From assembly GCA_965248635.1 (NCBI GenBank), contig OZ252114.1, positions 2,356,001 to 2,420,000 on the forward strand: a stretch of DNA of 64,000 bases. The letters run 5' to 3'. Shown piece after piece: positions 34,984 to 43,436 of the stretch (position 1 is its first letter; every line of letters begins with the position of its first letter). Both the position numbers and the translations under genes were made by a program. The notes under the pieces are model-generated. The model was given only the letters and a program-made list of their open reading frames with translations. It did not search any database and had not been told where the DNA came from. This DNA is from CBDAPI01 sp965248635. Lineage in GTDB: Bacteria; Acidobacteriota; UBA6911; RPQK01; CBDAPI01.

Positions 34984-36577
34984 CATCGCCTCCCATCTCT
35001 CTTTGAGGGCCGGCACCTCGCCCCGTCAGCCGGCCATGATTTCACCTCGCCACCGCCTGACCTTTGCCGACCTCGAATCTTACAGCAACGAATGCGCATC
35101 CGCTCTGTTGCGGGCAGGCATATGCAAGGGCATGAGAACGGTTGTTATGCTTCGTCCGGGAAAGGATTTTCTGGCCGTCTGCTTTGCCCTCCTGAAGCTC
35201 GGGGCCGTCATGGTACTGGTTGATCCCGGAATGGGCCGGAATAACCTCGGAAAATGCCTGGAAGAGGCCTCTCCAGAGGCATTCGTCGGTGTTCCCCTGG
35301 CCCATTTTGCCCGGGGGCTCCTGGGGTGGGCATCCGGAACCCTCAGCATCAAGATCTCAGTGGGCCGGCCCGGGTGGGGAGGAAAGCCGCTGCAATCACT
35401 TTTCCAACTAGATCCCGGGGGGGCTAGCCTGCCGCCGCAGACAGTTCGCCCGGAGGATCCAGCTGCCATCGCTTTTACTTCCGGAAGCACGGGAGTTCCC
35501 AAGGGTGTCGTGTGCACGCACAGGATGTTCCTCGCCCAGTATCAGCTGCTCAGGGACGAATACGGGATCCAGCCGGGGGAAGTGGACCTGGCGACCTTCC
35601 CATTGTTTGCGCTTTTCGATCCGGCCCTGGGGATGACAACGGTGTTTCCGGAGATGGACTTTTCCCGGCCGGGTCGGGTTCATGCGCCCAGCATCATAGA
35701 GGCGATCCAGACCCACGAGGTGACTCATATGTTCGGCTCTCCGGCATTGCTCACGCGGGTGGTTGACCATTACGGGGAATCCCCGCCCCGGTTGCAGAGT
35801 GTGAGGAGGGTTCTGACGGCGGGTGCTCCCGTTTCCAGGAGGGTTCTGCAAGGCTTCGGGAAGTTTCTGGTCGGAGGTGAGATCTTCACTCCCTATGGAG
35901 CTACAGAGGCGCTGCCCGTCTCTTCAATCGCCGGCTCCGAATTGTTGGGGCTGAGGGGATCCGGAGGTGCGAGGGGAGTCTGCGTGGGCCGTCCCTTTCC
36001 AGGAGTGCAGGTTTACATCATTCGGATCTCCGAAGAACCATTTGACAGGCTCAGCGAGGATCTTCTCCTGGCGGCTGGAGAAACCGGCGAGCTGGTAGTC
36101 GCCGGTCCCAATGTCTCAATGGAGTACTTTGGCCGGCCGCAGGCCAACCGTCTCTCAAAGCTGAGACTTCGAGATGGTCGCACAGGCCACCGCATGGGAG
36201 ATCTGGGCTACTTTGACGAGCAGGGGCGCCTCTGGTTCTGCGGAAGGAAAAGCCACCGGGTGACCACCTCCCGGGGGGTTCTTTTTTCCGTTCCCACCGA
36301 GGGTATCTTCAACCAGCATCCACGGGTGCGGAGAACGGCCTTGGTCGGTGTCGGCCCTTCCCCGGATCAAACCCCTGTTCTCTGTGTGGAACTCGCCTCC
36401 AGAAGGGACCGGACAAAGGAGAAAATCCGGTCTGAACTCCTGGAAATAGCAGCTCAAAGTGAGGGAACCAGCCAGATCGGCAACGTCCTTTTTCACAAGA
36501 GCTTTCCGGTGGACGTACGGCACAACTCTAAAATCTTTCGTGAGAAACTGGCTCGATGGGCAGAAAACCGAATCTAG
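34973..36577 (+). CDS. oleC: OleC, beta-lactone synthetase (AMP-binding family)
   Basis: OleC (534 residues) uses ATP to cyclise a beta-hydroxy acid into a beta-lactone. It belongs to the acyl-adenylate ligase superfamily: P-loop-like FTSGSTGVPKG near residue 167, TPYGATEALPV, and the C-terminal hinge and lysine region (LWFCGRKSHRVTTSRG). The length and the position between oleB and oleD fit OleC rather than a fatty acyl-CoA ligase. It overlaps oleB by 11 bp and oleD by 22 bp. Confidence 0.9.
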   Translation: MHHNIASHLSLRAGTSPRQPAMISPRHRLTFADLESYSNECASALLRAGICKGMRTVVMLRPGKDFLAVCFALLKLGAVMVLVDPGMGRNNLGKCLEEASPEAFVGVPLAHFARGLLGWASGTLSIKISVGRPGWGGKPLQSLFQLDPGGASLPPQTVRPEDPAAIAFTSGSTGVPKGVVCTHRMFLAQYQLLRDEYGIQPGEVDLATFPLFALFDPALGMTTVFPEMDFSRPGRVHAPSIIEAIQTHEVTHMFGSPALLTRVVDHYGESPPRLQSVRRVLTAGAPVSRRVLQGFGKFLVGGEIFTPYGATEALPVSSIAGSELLGLRGSGGARGVCVGRPFPGVQVYIIRISEEPFDRLSEDLLLAAGETGELVVAGPNVSMEYFGRPQANRLSKLRLRDGRTGHRMGDLGYFDEQGRLWFCGRKSHRVTTSRGVLFSVPTEGIFNQHPRVRRTALVGVGPSPDQTPVLCVELASRRDRTKEKIRSELLEIAAQSEGTSQIGNVLFHKSFPVDVRHNSKIFREKLARWAENRI

Positions 36578-37623
36578 GGACATCACCCGTGTCTTACCAG
36601 CTGGAACTGAATGCAGGAGATCGAATCCTGGTCACAGGTGGAGGCGGCTTTATCGGCGGGGCTCTGGTCAGGCGGCTGCGCGACCAGGGTGTCCGGGTCA
36701 GGTCGTTCTCACGGAGAGACTATCCTGAGTTGGATGTCCTGGATGTCCAGCAGGTTCGAGGAGATCTGGCGGATCGGGAACGCGTGAGAGAGGCTCTCAA
36801 AGGTTGCACTCTGGTTTTCCACGTGGCGGCCAGGGCCGGAATATGGGGCCGCTACGACGACTTCCATCAGACCAACGTCCTAGGCACGAGCTACGTCCTG
36901 CAGGCCTGTCGGGACGAGGGGATCCACCGGCTTGTCTATACCAGTTCACCGAGTGTCGTCTTTGCGGGAAGTGACATGGAAGGAGTTGACGAGTCTGTGC
37001 CCTACGCCCGTCATTTCAAAGCTGCCTACCCCGAGACCAAGGCAGCCGCGGAGAAGATGGTTCTGGAGGCCGCCAGTGAGACGCTGGCTACCGTGGCTCT
37101 CAGGCCGCACCTGGTGTGGGGGCCGGGGGACCGGCACATCATCCCGGGTCTGCTGAGGCGCGCCCGAAACGGACAATTACGGCGACTCGGTCGGCAAGAA
37201 AAGAAGGTGGATTTCACTTATATCGACAATGCCGTGCACGCTCATCTTCTGGCAGCCGAGCGCCTTACTCCTGGATCACCCATCAGCGGCCGGGCCTTCT
37301 TTGTCACGGACGATCGGCCCGTCCTGATGTGGGGATTTATCAATCGCCTCCTGGAGGCGGCCGACTTGGCGCCTGTCACGAATACCGTGCATCCGCGGGT
37401 GGCCTATGCTGCCGCCGGGCTGATTGAAATGCTGTATCGTGGCTTGGGGCTCCGTTCGGAGCCCCGACTGACTCGCTTTCTTGTAGAGGAGATGGCGACC
37501 GCTCACTGGTTTGACATCTCCGCCGCCGAGCGGGATCTGGGGTATCGTCCCCTGATTGAGCTTGAGACAGGAATTGAAAGGGTGAAAGCCTGGTTGGCAG
37601 AGACTGGCCAGCAGGGGCCCTGA
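36556..37623 (+). CDS. oleD: OleD, NADPH-dependent 2-alkyl-3-ketoalkanoate reductase
   Basis: OleD (355 residues) reduces the keto acid made by OleA to the hydroxy acid used by OleC. It is an extended SDR with the dinucleotide motif TGGGGFIG near residue 28, the catalytic Ser region VYTSSPSVVF and the YPETK (YxxxK) pair. The first about 20 residues are variable; the start could be ATG 36556 or the GTG at 36586. It completes a contiguous oleABCD operon that ends with a 74-bp gap before the next gene. Confidence 0.9.
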   Translation: MGRKPNLGTSPVSYQLELNAGDRILVTGGGGFIGGALVRRLRDQGVRVRSFSRRDYPELDVLDVQQVRGDLADRERVREALKGCTLVFHVAARAGIWGRYDDFHQTNVLGTSYVLQACRDEGIHRLVYTSSPSVVFAGSDMEGVDESVPYARHFKAAYPETKAAAEKMVLEAASETLATVALRPHLVWGPGDRHIIPGLLRRARNGQLRRLGRQEKKVDFTYIDNAVHAHLLAAERLTPGSPISGRAFFVTDDRPVLMWGFINRLLEAADLAPVTNTVHPRVAYAAAGLIEMLYRGLGLRSEPRLTRFLVEEMATAHWFDISAAERDLGYRPLIELETGIERVKAWLAETGQQGP

Positions 37624-37642
37624 CAGGCGCCGGCAGAAGCAA

Positions 37643-37659
37643 TCAGAGCCCCTGGCGGA
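37643..37659. repeat. single arm of the GGAA/TTCC REP-like family
   Basis: TCAGAGCCCCTGGCGGA is the exact complement of the right end of the element at 4865-4921. Only half of the unit is present, in the gap after oleD. Confidence 0.6.
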
Positions 37660-37697
37660 GTACGTGTTTCTGCAAGCAAGTACTAGAATGGCGAGTC

Positions 37698-38729
37698 ATG
37701 AACCGCCGGCTGTTTCTGTCCGCCCTGGGACTGGCACTCTCTTCGCCCTGCTCACAGGGCAGTGGAGAGAAGCCGCCAGAAGTGATCAAACCCAGGCGCC
37801 TCAGGCCGGGCGACACCGTAGTACTGGTGAACCCGGCAGGGGCTACCTTTAGCCGGGTGGATGCGGACATCGCCAGCGAGCACCTGGAGGCGCTGGGGCT
37901 GAAGGTCCGGCGGGCACCCCATCTCTTTGACCGCCGGGGTTACCTGGCCGGAAGCGACACCGACCGGGCAGGCGATATCAATCAGCAGTTTGCAGACACA
38001 GCAGTGGGCGGACTGATTGCACTCAGAGGAGGATGGGGATGTGCGCGCATCCTGGGACTTCTGGACTATTCGCTAATCCGCGCCCACCCCAAAGTCTTGC
38101 TGGGCTTCAGCGATATCACGGCGCTTCACATGGCGATCCATTCCCAGACCGGTCTGGTGACTTTTCACGGGCCGGTCGGCACTTCGACCTGGACGCCGTT
38201 TACTACCGGAAATGTTCGCCAGGTTGTGATGGAGGGACAGACGCCGGTTTTCGCGAATCCTCCTCCTGCCAGCGGGAAACCGGGCAGCAGTCGACACCGC
38301 ATCCGGACGATTCGGCCGGGCCGGGCCAGAGGTCCCCTGCTGGGAGGCAATCTGACCGTTTTGTCGGCCATCATGGGCTCCCGCTACCTGCCCGCATGGA
38401 AAGGGGCCATTCTGTTTCTCGAGGACGTGGGAGAAGAGATCTACAGAGTTGACAGAATGCTGACCCAGCTCAAGCTGGCGGGAGTGCTGAATCAGATCGC
38501 CGGCCTGGTCTTCGGGCAATGCACGGACTGCAGGCCAGGCAACGGTTTCGGTTCACTCACGCTGGACGAGGTATTGGAAGATCACCTGCGGCCCTTGGGG
38601 ATTCCGGCCTGGAGAGGTGCCATGATCGGCCATATCGACGATCAGTTGACGCTCCCTCTGGGAGTTCAGGCCGAGATCGACGCGGGTGCGGGAACCATCA
38701 GGCTACTGGAGCCCGCCGTTCGAATGTAG
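37698..38729 (+). CDS. S66 family LD-carboxypeptidase-like protein, exported
   Basis: The 343-residue protein belongs to peptidase family S66 (LD-carboxypeptidase/MccF). The nucleophile is S138 in LLGFSDITAL, and the catalytic His is in AMIGHIDDQLTLPLG; a Glu/Arg-rich region lies between. LD-carboxypeptidases trim tetrapeptides during murein recycling; MccF members cleave toxic aminoacyl-nucleotides. An N-terminal NRRLFLSALGLAL segment looks like a Tat or Sec signal, so a periplasmic location is likely. It follows the ole operon by 74 bp and may be transcribed separately. Confidence 0.87.
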   Translation: MNRRLFLSALGLALSSPCSQGSGEKPPEVIKPRRLRPGDTVVLVNPAGATFSRVDADIASEHLEALGLKVRRAPHLFDRRGYLAGSDTDRAGDINQQFADTAVGGLIALRGGWGCARILGLLDYSLIRAHPKVLLGFSDITALHMAIHSQTGLVTFHGPVGTSTWTPFTTGNVRQVVMEGQTPVFANPPPASGKPGSSRHRIRTIRPGRARGPLLGGNLTVLSAIMGSRYLPAWKGAILFLEDVGEEIYRVDRMLTQLKLAGVLNQIAGLVFGQCTDCRPGNGFGSLTLDEVLEDHLRPLGIPAWRGAMIGHIDDQLTLPLGVQAEIDAGAGTIRLLEPAVRM

Positions 38730-38738
38730 TCGGCGCTT

Positions 38739-38809
38739 CCCCTGGCTCCCGCCAGGGGCTCAGATCGTTTCCAAAAGCGACAGTCAGAGCCCGGTGCGGA
38801 AGCACCGGG
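38739..38809. repeat. REP-like hairpins, GGAA/TTCC family, copy 2 (arms in opposite order)
   Basis: CCCCTGGC-TCCC-GCCAGGGG (38739-38758) is followed after about 30 bp by CCCGGTGC-GGAA-GCACCGGG (38790-38809). Both hairpins also occur in the 4865-4921 copy in reverse order. Here the second stem is fully Watson-Crick, whereas copy 1 has a G-T pair. It sits between convergent genes. Confidence 0.82.
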
Positions 38810-38877
38810 TTGTTCCTCTGGCCTCAGTCCCTGGCTCGGCCGGGTGGACCCTCAGCGGCAGACCTGGTCGGTCAGGA

Positions 38878-39369
38878 TCAGGAAATGGCACCCGTCAGAT
38901 GGTGGTCTCCGAATCTCCAGATCACTGCGGCCCGCCCGGAAAGAGAACCGGCCCCCGGGGAGATGTCAAACGTCACATGATCCACACTCCCCATCTCCGT
39001 CGAAAAATGGGAGTCCAGCTTGATCAGCTTGCTCATATCCGGAGACTCTCCTCGACCCAGTCGCCCGGGGTAAAGGACCATCGTCCAGGCTTTTTCGCCA
39101 TCGCGGATGCAGCCGACCGTATAATCTCCAGCTGCAATCGTTGCCCCTCCGACCATCAGGTCCGCCGCGACCTTGAGATTGGCTCCACGCCGAAAATCGC
39201 CCACGCCAACCTTCGCAACGTGGTCCATGTTGATCGGAGCCGTGAAGTACTGAAGCGTGACTTCGCTGTCGCCCACTTTGGCTGTTACGGATTTGCGCAT
39301 GTGGGGATGGGCCAGCACCAGAGACATGACGAGACCGGCCGTGAGCAGAATCAATATAGACTTTTTCAC
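38878..39369 (-). CDS. exported DUF2911 family protein
   Basis: A 163-residue protein with a signal peptide (MKKSILILLTAGLVMSLVLA, cut near AHP) and the features of DUF2911: VTLQYFTAPINMDHV, FRRGANLKVAADL, IAAGDYTVGCIRDG and WTMVLYP. DUF2911 proteins are frequent in Acidobacteria and Bacteroidetes and have no known function. Translation starts at GTG 39369, eight bases after a strong GGGAGGA. It stands alone, convergent with the S66 peptidase gene. Confidence 0.85.
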   Translation of the reverse strand: MKKSILILLTAGLVMSLVLAHPHMRKSVTAKVGDSEVTLQYFTAPINMDHVAKVGVGDFRRGANLKVAADLMVGGATIAAGDYTVGCIRDGEKAWTMVLYPGRLGRGESPDMSKLIKLDSHFSTEMGSVDHVTFDISPGAGSLSGRAAVIWRFGDHHLTGAIS

Positions 39370-39592
39370 CAGACATTCCTCCCTTTTGCTTCCTGCTTAG
39401 AACCTCTCTGTGCCCGGTGCGGCACAGATGCAAATTATTCTCTCACAGGCTGCAACCTGCCCTCAATCCCAGCCATCCCAATGAAGAGGCTTTTTGCCAG
39501 CTGGCAAAAAACCTTCCGCTCACTCAAAATGGGCAGCACTTCAGCTAAGGAGTTGGTATGAAAACAATGATGTCGAAGCAGTGCAGGACCCG

Positions 39593-41314
39593 GTGAAACT
39601 CGACAAGATCATGCATCATCGCTGCAGGCTTCTGGCCGGTTTGACAGTTCTAACCCTGTTGACCGGTTGTCGACCCGATCCGCTTGGACCCTTCCGCCGG
39701 GCCGAGAGCCAGATCACCGCCCGCTCACTGCTCAGGGACGTGGAAGCACTTTCTTCAGACCAGATGGAAGGCCGTGCCACCGGCACGCCTGGCGAAGACA
39801 AAGCAGCCGCTTTTATCTCCGAACAGTTTGCTCAGGCCGGCCTGCTTCCACTGCAGGTCTCCGGGGCAGAGACGGCTCGAGTCCATGCAGAAGACTACTT
39901 TCAGCCGGTCCGCCTGGTTGGAATGAAGAAAGTAGTCGACTCTTCGCGACTCGAGATCACCAACGAATCGGGATCCCTGGCCTTCACGCCCGGCAAATCT
40001 CTGACCTTCTGGTCCACTGCCCAACAGAACTCAGTTGACATCACGGATGCACCCCTGCTGTTCGTGGGCTACGGCGTGGAGGCTCCCGAATACGATTGGG
40101 ATGACTTCAAGGGGGTCGAAGTACGGGGGAAAGTCCTGCTCTTTCTCAACGATGACCCTCCGGTGGCGGAGAATGGCGTGGAGCTCTTCGGCGGCGAGGC
40201 ACGTACTTATTATGGACGCTGGACCTACAAGTTCGAGCAGGCCATGAAACACGGCGCGGCCGGTGCCTTCATGATCCACACCACCGAGTCAGCCAGCTAT
40301 CCCTTCTCGGTTGTTCAGAATAGCGGCATCAACGAGAGTTTTGCTCTGGACCTGTCGAATACCGGATACCAGGTCAATCTGCTGGGATGGGTCGACCGGG
40401 AGCTCAGTGAGGCCATCGCACGCTCCGCGGGAAAGACTCTCGAGGACCTCTTCTCCCTGGCCGCTCAGCGCAGCTTTGCCCCGATCGACACGGGATACCG
40501 GGTCACCGCCCGCGTCGAGACCACTGTGCGACGTCTGGAGAGTAAGAATGTAGTCGGGATGCTGGAAGGGAGCGATCCGGCCCTCAAGGATCAGGTGATT
40601 GTCTTTTCGGCACACTATGACCATCTGGGGGTGAAATCCGGGGCCGAGGGAGAGGATCTGGTTTTCAATGGTGCCTGGGACAATGCTTCAGGAACGGCCT
40701 GCCTGTTGAATCTTGCCCGGGCCTTTGCCTCCCTGCCCGAGCGGCCCCGCCGCTCGGTGGCCTTCCTGGCCTGTGCCGCCGAAGAGCGAGGTTTGCTCGG
40801 AAGTCGCTGGTTCGTCTCCAGACCGCCCTTCGAACTGCGCCGAATCGTGGCTAATTACAATATCGACATGACCCAGATATTCGGAGTGACGACGGATGTT
40901 CCCGCCATTGGCCACGACTCGAGTACTCTGGGGGACGACTTGCGCTGGGCCGTGAAGCGATGGGAGGGAGACGCTCCCGGCTCGTTGCATGTGGTCGGCG
41001 ACACGAATCCTGCCGCCGGCAGCTTCTACCGTTCCGATCAAGTGAACTTCGCCAAGAAAGGGATCCCGGCGCTCTTCATCAAGCCCGGCACCAGATACAT
41101 TGAGACTCTGTCATTCGATGTGGAGGAATACCACACCCAGCATTACCATCAGGTCAGTGACGAAGTGAACGAGTACTGGGACCTCGCGGGTGCTGGGCGA
41201 GACATGCGCATCCTCTTCCGGGCCGCCTTGAGAACTGCCAGCCACGATGAGATGCCTCGCTGGGTGGAAGGGAACGAATTTGAGGCGGCCTGGAAGGCGT
41301 TACACGGGCGCTAG
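39593..41314 (+). CDS. lipoprotein M28 family metallopeptidase with PA domain
   Basis: A 573-residue exported aminopeptidase. The N terminus has a lipoprotein signal (RLLAGLTVLTLLTGC), so it is anchored to a membrane. A PA-like domain (about 130-290) precedes the M28 core with zinc ligands in FSAHYDHLG, NGAWDNASGTA, CAAEERGLLG, NYNIDM and YHQVSDEV. GTG 39593 is preferred because AGGAC is close by and it adds a lysine to the signal peptide; ATG 39611 is the alternative. It is unlike the M28 at 17000 in having no propeller or PDZ domain. Hairpin D follows its stop. Confidence 0.88.
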   Translation: MKLDKIMHHRCRLLAGLTVLTLLTGCRPDPLGPFRRAESQITARSLLRDVEALSSDQMEGRATGTPGEDKAAAFISEQFAQAGLLPLQVSGAETARVHAEDYFQPVRLVGMKKVVDSSRLEITNESGSLAFTPGKSLTFWSTAQQNSVDITDAPLLFVGYGVEAPEYDWDDFKGVEVRGKVLLFLNDDPPVAENGVELFGGEARTYYGRWTYKFEQAMKHGAAGAFMIHTTESASYPFSVVQNSGINESFALDLSNTGYQVNLLGWVDRELSEAIARSAGKTLEDLFSLAAQRSFAPIDTGYRVTARVETTVRRLESKNVVGMLEGSDPALKDQVIVFSAHYDHLGVKSGAEGEDLVFNGAWDNASGTACLLNLARAFASLPERPRRSVAFLACAAEERGLLGSRWFVSRPPFELRRIVANYNIDMTQIFGVTTDVPAIGHDSSTLGDDLRWAVKRWEGDAPGSLHVVGDTNPAAGSFYRSDQVNFAKKGIPALFIKPGTRYIETLSFDVEEYHTQHYHQVSDEVNEYWDLAGAGRDMRILFRAALRTASHDEMPRWVEGNEFEAAWKALHGR

Positions 41315-41334
41315 TCCACTAGCGGCTGGGTCCG

Positions 41335-41410
41335 GGAAAGCGGGAGGCGCGTCGGGGCGACTCCCGGGAGGATTAAAACGGTCGCTGCCCCGACGCGCCT
41401 CCCGCTTTCC
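41335..41410. repeat. long hairpin element D (variant loop)
   Basis: A perfect 24-bp stem (41335-41358 against 41387-41410) that continues for four more pairs past a single-T bulge. The loop is CGGGAGGATTAAAACGG, a variant of the CGGGAATTTAAACGT core. The stem shares AGCGGGAGG and GGGGC with the others but has its own middle, GCGCGTC. It lies between the convergent M28 peptidase and Zn-peptidase genes, 21 bp from each stop. Confidence 0.9.
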
Positions 41411-41431
41411 AATCTGGAATCTGGAATCCGA

Positions 41432-42118
41432 TTAATCTCGGCGCCCCATCAGTATGAAAGCGTAGTAGAGGAGCGTGCTGATGGCCTGGAGGGCGCCGGC
41501 TACATAGGTCAGGGCTGCCGCATTCAGAACCTTGTTGACTCCCGCCATCTCCTGGCTGGCCAGAACCCCCTGGTTGACCAGGAGTTGCTTGGCTCTCTGG
41601 CTGGCGTCGAACTCGACGGGCAGTGTGACCAGCGCGAACACGACAGTTGCAGCAAACAGGGCTAGACCGAACCATGCCAACCCATTGAAGGTGATCAGAT
41701 ACCCGATAATGAAAAGGATCGGTCCCGCCCAGCTTCCCAGCCGGACCGATGGGACCATGACCGAACGCAGTCCCAGAGGCGCATACTTCTGAGCGTCCTG
41801 GAGGGCATGCCCCATCTCATGGGCGGCAATTCCGGCAGCGGCCACGCTGTGACTGTCGTGCACCGCCGGGCTCAGTCGCAGGACCTTGGTTCGAGGGTCG
41901 TAGTGGTCGGATAGAAACCCCTTGGCCCGTTCCACTTTGACCTGCTGCAGCCCGTTCGAGTCCAGAAGGCTCCTGGCCACCTGGGCTCCCGTGACGCCCC
42001 GCATGGTGGCCACTTTGGAGAACTTCGCAAAGTTGGCCTTGACCCGGGCCTGAGCAAACAGAGCCAGCAAAATCGCTGGAAGACTGAACAGAATGTACAT
42101 AGGATCAATGAAAAACAT
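41432..42118 (-). CDS. membrane zinc metallopeptidase, YugP family
   Basis: This 228-residue protein fits the Zn_peptidase_2 (YugP) family. It has the zinc motif AHEMGHALQDA (HExxH) preceded by an N-terminal membrane helix (YILFSLPAILLALFAQARV) and followed by three more hydrophobic segments. The family's role is poorly known. Its start lies about 100 bp after hemW on the same strand. Confidence 0.9.
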   Translation of the reverse strand: MFFIDPMYILFSLPAILLALFAQARVKANFAKFSKVATMRGVTGAQVARSLLDSNGLQQVKVERAKGFLSDHYDPRTKVLRLSPAVHDSHSVAAAGIAAHEMGHALQDAQKYAPLGLRSVMVPSVRLGSWAGPILFIIGYLITFNGLAWFGLALFAATVVFALVTLPVEFDASQRAKQLLVNQGVLASQEMAGVNKVLNAAALTYVAGALQAISTLLYYAFILMGRRD

Positions 42119-42183
42119 TTCGTTCTTACCTCACAGAAAAATGCTCAGCCCATTATCTAAGATGTGCCGCCCGGGATGTCAAA

Positions 42184-42221
42184 GTTCGAACTCCGACTTT
42201 CGAACTTCGACTTTCGAACTT
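42184..42221. repeat. heptamer array, TTTCGAA / CTTCGAC type
   Basis: 7-bp units GTTCGAA, CTCCGAC, TTTCGAA, CTTCGAC, TTTCGAA alternate with a 14-bp superperiod and run into the reverse-strand stop codon of hemW (42222-42224). Confidence 0.85.
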
Positions 42222-43436
42222 CTATAGAAACTCCGTGCCAACCGAGTCGGCCACCATTATCCCCTCGTGAGTCAACCGCAGGTGAGGGCCGTGCCAAGAG
42301 ACCAGGTCGAGTTCGATCAACTCTTCGATGCTCTCACCGTAGGGGCCGGGAGAGTCCAGCCCGAACTTGGCCGAAACCCGATCCAGGTGGACTCCTTCAT
42401 CAGTACGGAGCCGGAGCATGATTTCTTCACCCAGAGCCTCTGGTGGATCCAGTACTTCTACGAAATCCAGCGGGGGTGGGTCGGAATCGGCTTCTGCGTA
42501 GGTCGCGATCTGCCGCGTGTTGGCCCAGCGGACTCCCTCGATGTAGGAGGCAGCACTCACACCGACGCCCAGCGTGGGCCGGTTCTGCCAATAGCGTTGG
42601 TTGTGAAGACACTCATGCCCCAGCTTCGCGAAGTTGGAAATCTCATACTGTCGGTACCCGCAGGATTCTAACCGCCGGATGGCGCTCTCGAACATTTCGG
42701 CGGCGATGCCATCGTCCGGGGGAATCAGCTCTCCGCTCCGCATCTTCGCGAAAAACTCCGTTCCCTTCTCGAAAGTCAGATGGTAAAGAGAGACGTGTCC
42801 CGGATCGAAGTCCAGGGCTTCGGCGATATCCGACTCCCACTCCGGCGGTGCTTGAGCCGGGAGAGCGAAGATCAAGTCGACGTTGAGCCGGCTGAACCCG
42901 CTTTCCCGGATGAATTGCAGAGCTCGTTTTGCCTCAGCCGCGGTATGAGCCCGTCCCAGCAGCTTCAGATGTCGATCCTGGAAGGACTGGACCCCCAGGC
43001 TGATGCGATTGAAACCGAGCTGCAGCAAGCCATCAGCCTGGTTCTCGGTCAGGCTGCCAGGATTGCACTCGATAGTCGCCTCATCTAGTTTGGACAGATC
43101 GAAACTGGATCGAACGGCGGTGAACAGCCGGCCCAGTTCCGCAAGGTCCAGCTCGGAAGGTGTGCCTCCTCCCAGGAACAAGGTCGAGACGCAGCTCCCC
43201 GCCCACGGAGAGGAGCGGATTTCGCGCTCCAGGGCGTCCAGGTAGCGTCGCCGCAGAGCCGGCTGCAGAGGGTCGGTTACAAAATCACAGTAAGGGCACT
43301 TCCGCAAACAGAAAGGGATATGCACATAGACGCCCAGGTCGTCCAGAGGACCGTTCCCGACGGGAAGGCTTGCTGCCCCAGCAACGACCTCGATCTGCCC
43401 GGCGGTCTTTGACGCCTTCGATTGTCGCTTACTCAC
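42222..43436 (-). CDS. hemW: HemW, radical SAM heme chaperone
   Basis: The 404-residue protein is a HemN-like radical SAM enzyme; the cluster motif is FCLRKCPYCDF (CxxxCxxC). HemW lacks coproporphyrinogen oxidase activity and is thought to insert heme into target proteins; the shorter length compared with HemN and its place directly after lepA, a widespread pairing, support HemW. The start GTG 43436 overlaps the lepA stop and has AAGG upstream; a second GTG at 43454 is possible. The stop abuts a heptamer array. Confidence 0.9.
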   Translation of the reverse strand: MSKRQSKASKTAGQIEVVAGAASLPVGNGPLDDLGVYVHIPFCLRKCPYCDFVTDPLQPALRRRYLDALEREIRSSPWAGSCVSTLFLGGGTPSELDLAELGRLFTAVRSSFDLSKLDEATIECNPGSLTENQADGLLQLGFNRISLGVQSFQDRHLKLLGRAHTAAEAKRALQFIRESGFSRLNVDLIFALPAQAPPEWESDIAEALDFDPGHVSLYHLTFEKGTEFFAKMRSGELIPPDDGIAAEMFESAIRRLESCGYRQYEISNFAKLGHECLHNQRYWQNRPTLGVGVSAASYIEGVRWANTRQIATYAEADSDPPPLDFVEVLDPPEALGEEIMLRLRTDEGVHLDRVSAKFGLDSPGPYGESIEELIELDLVSWHGPHLRLTHEGIMVADSVGTEFL

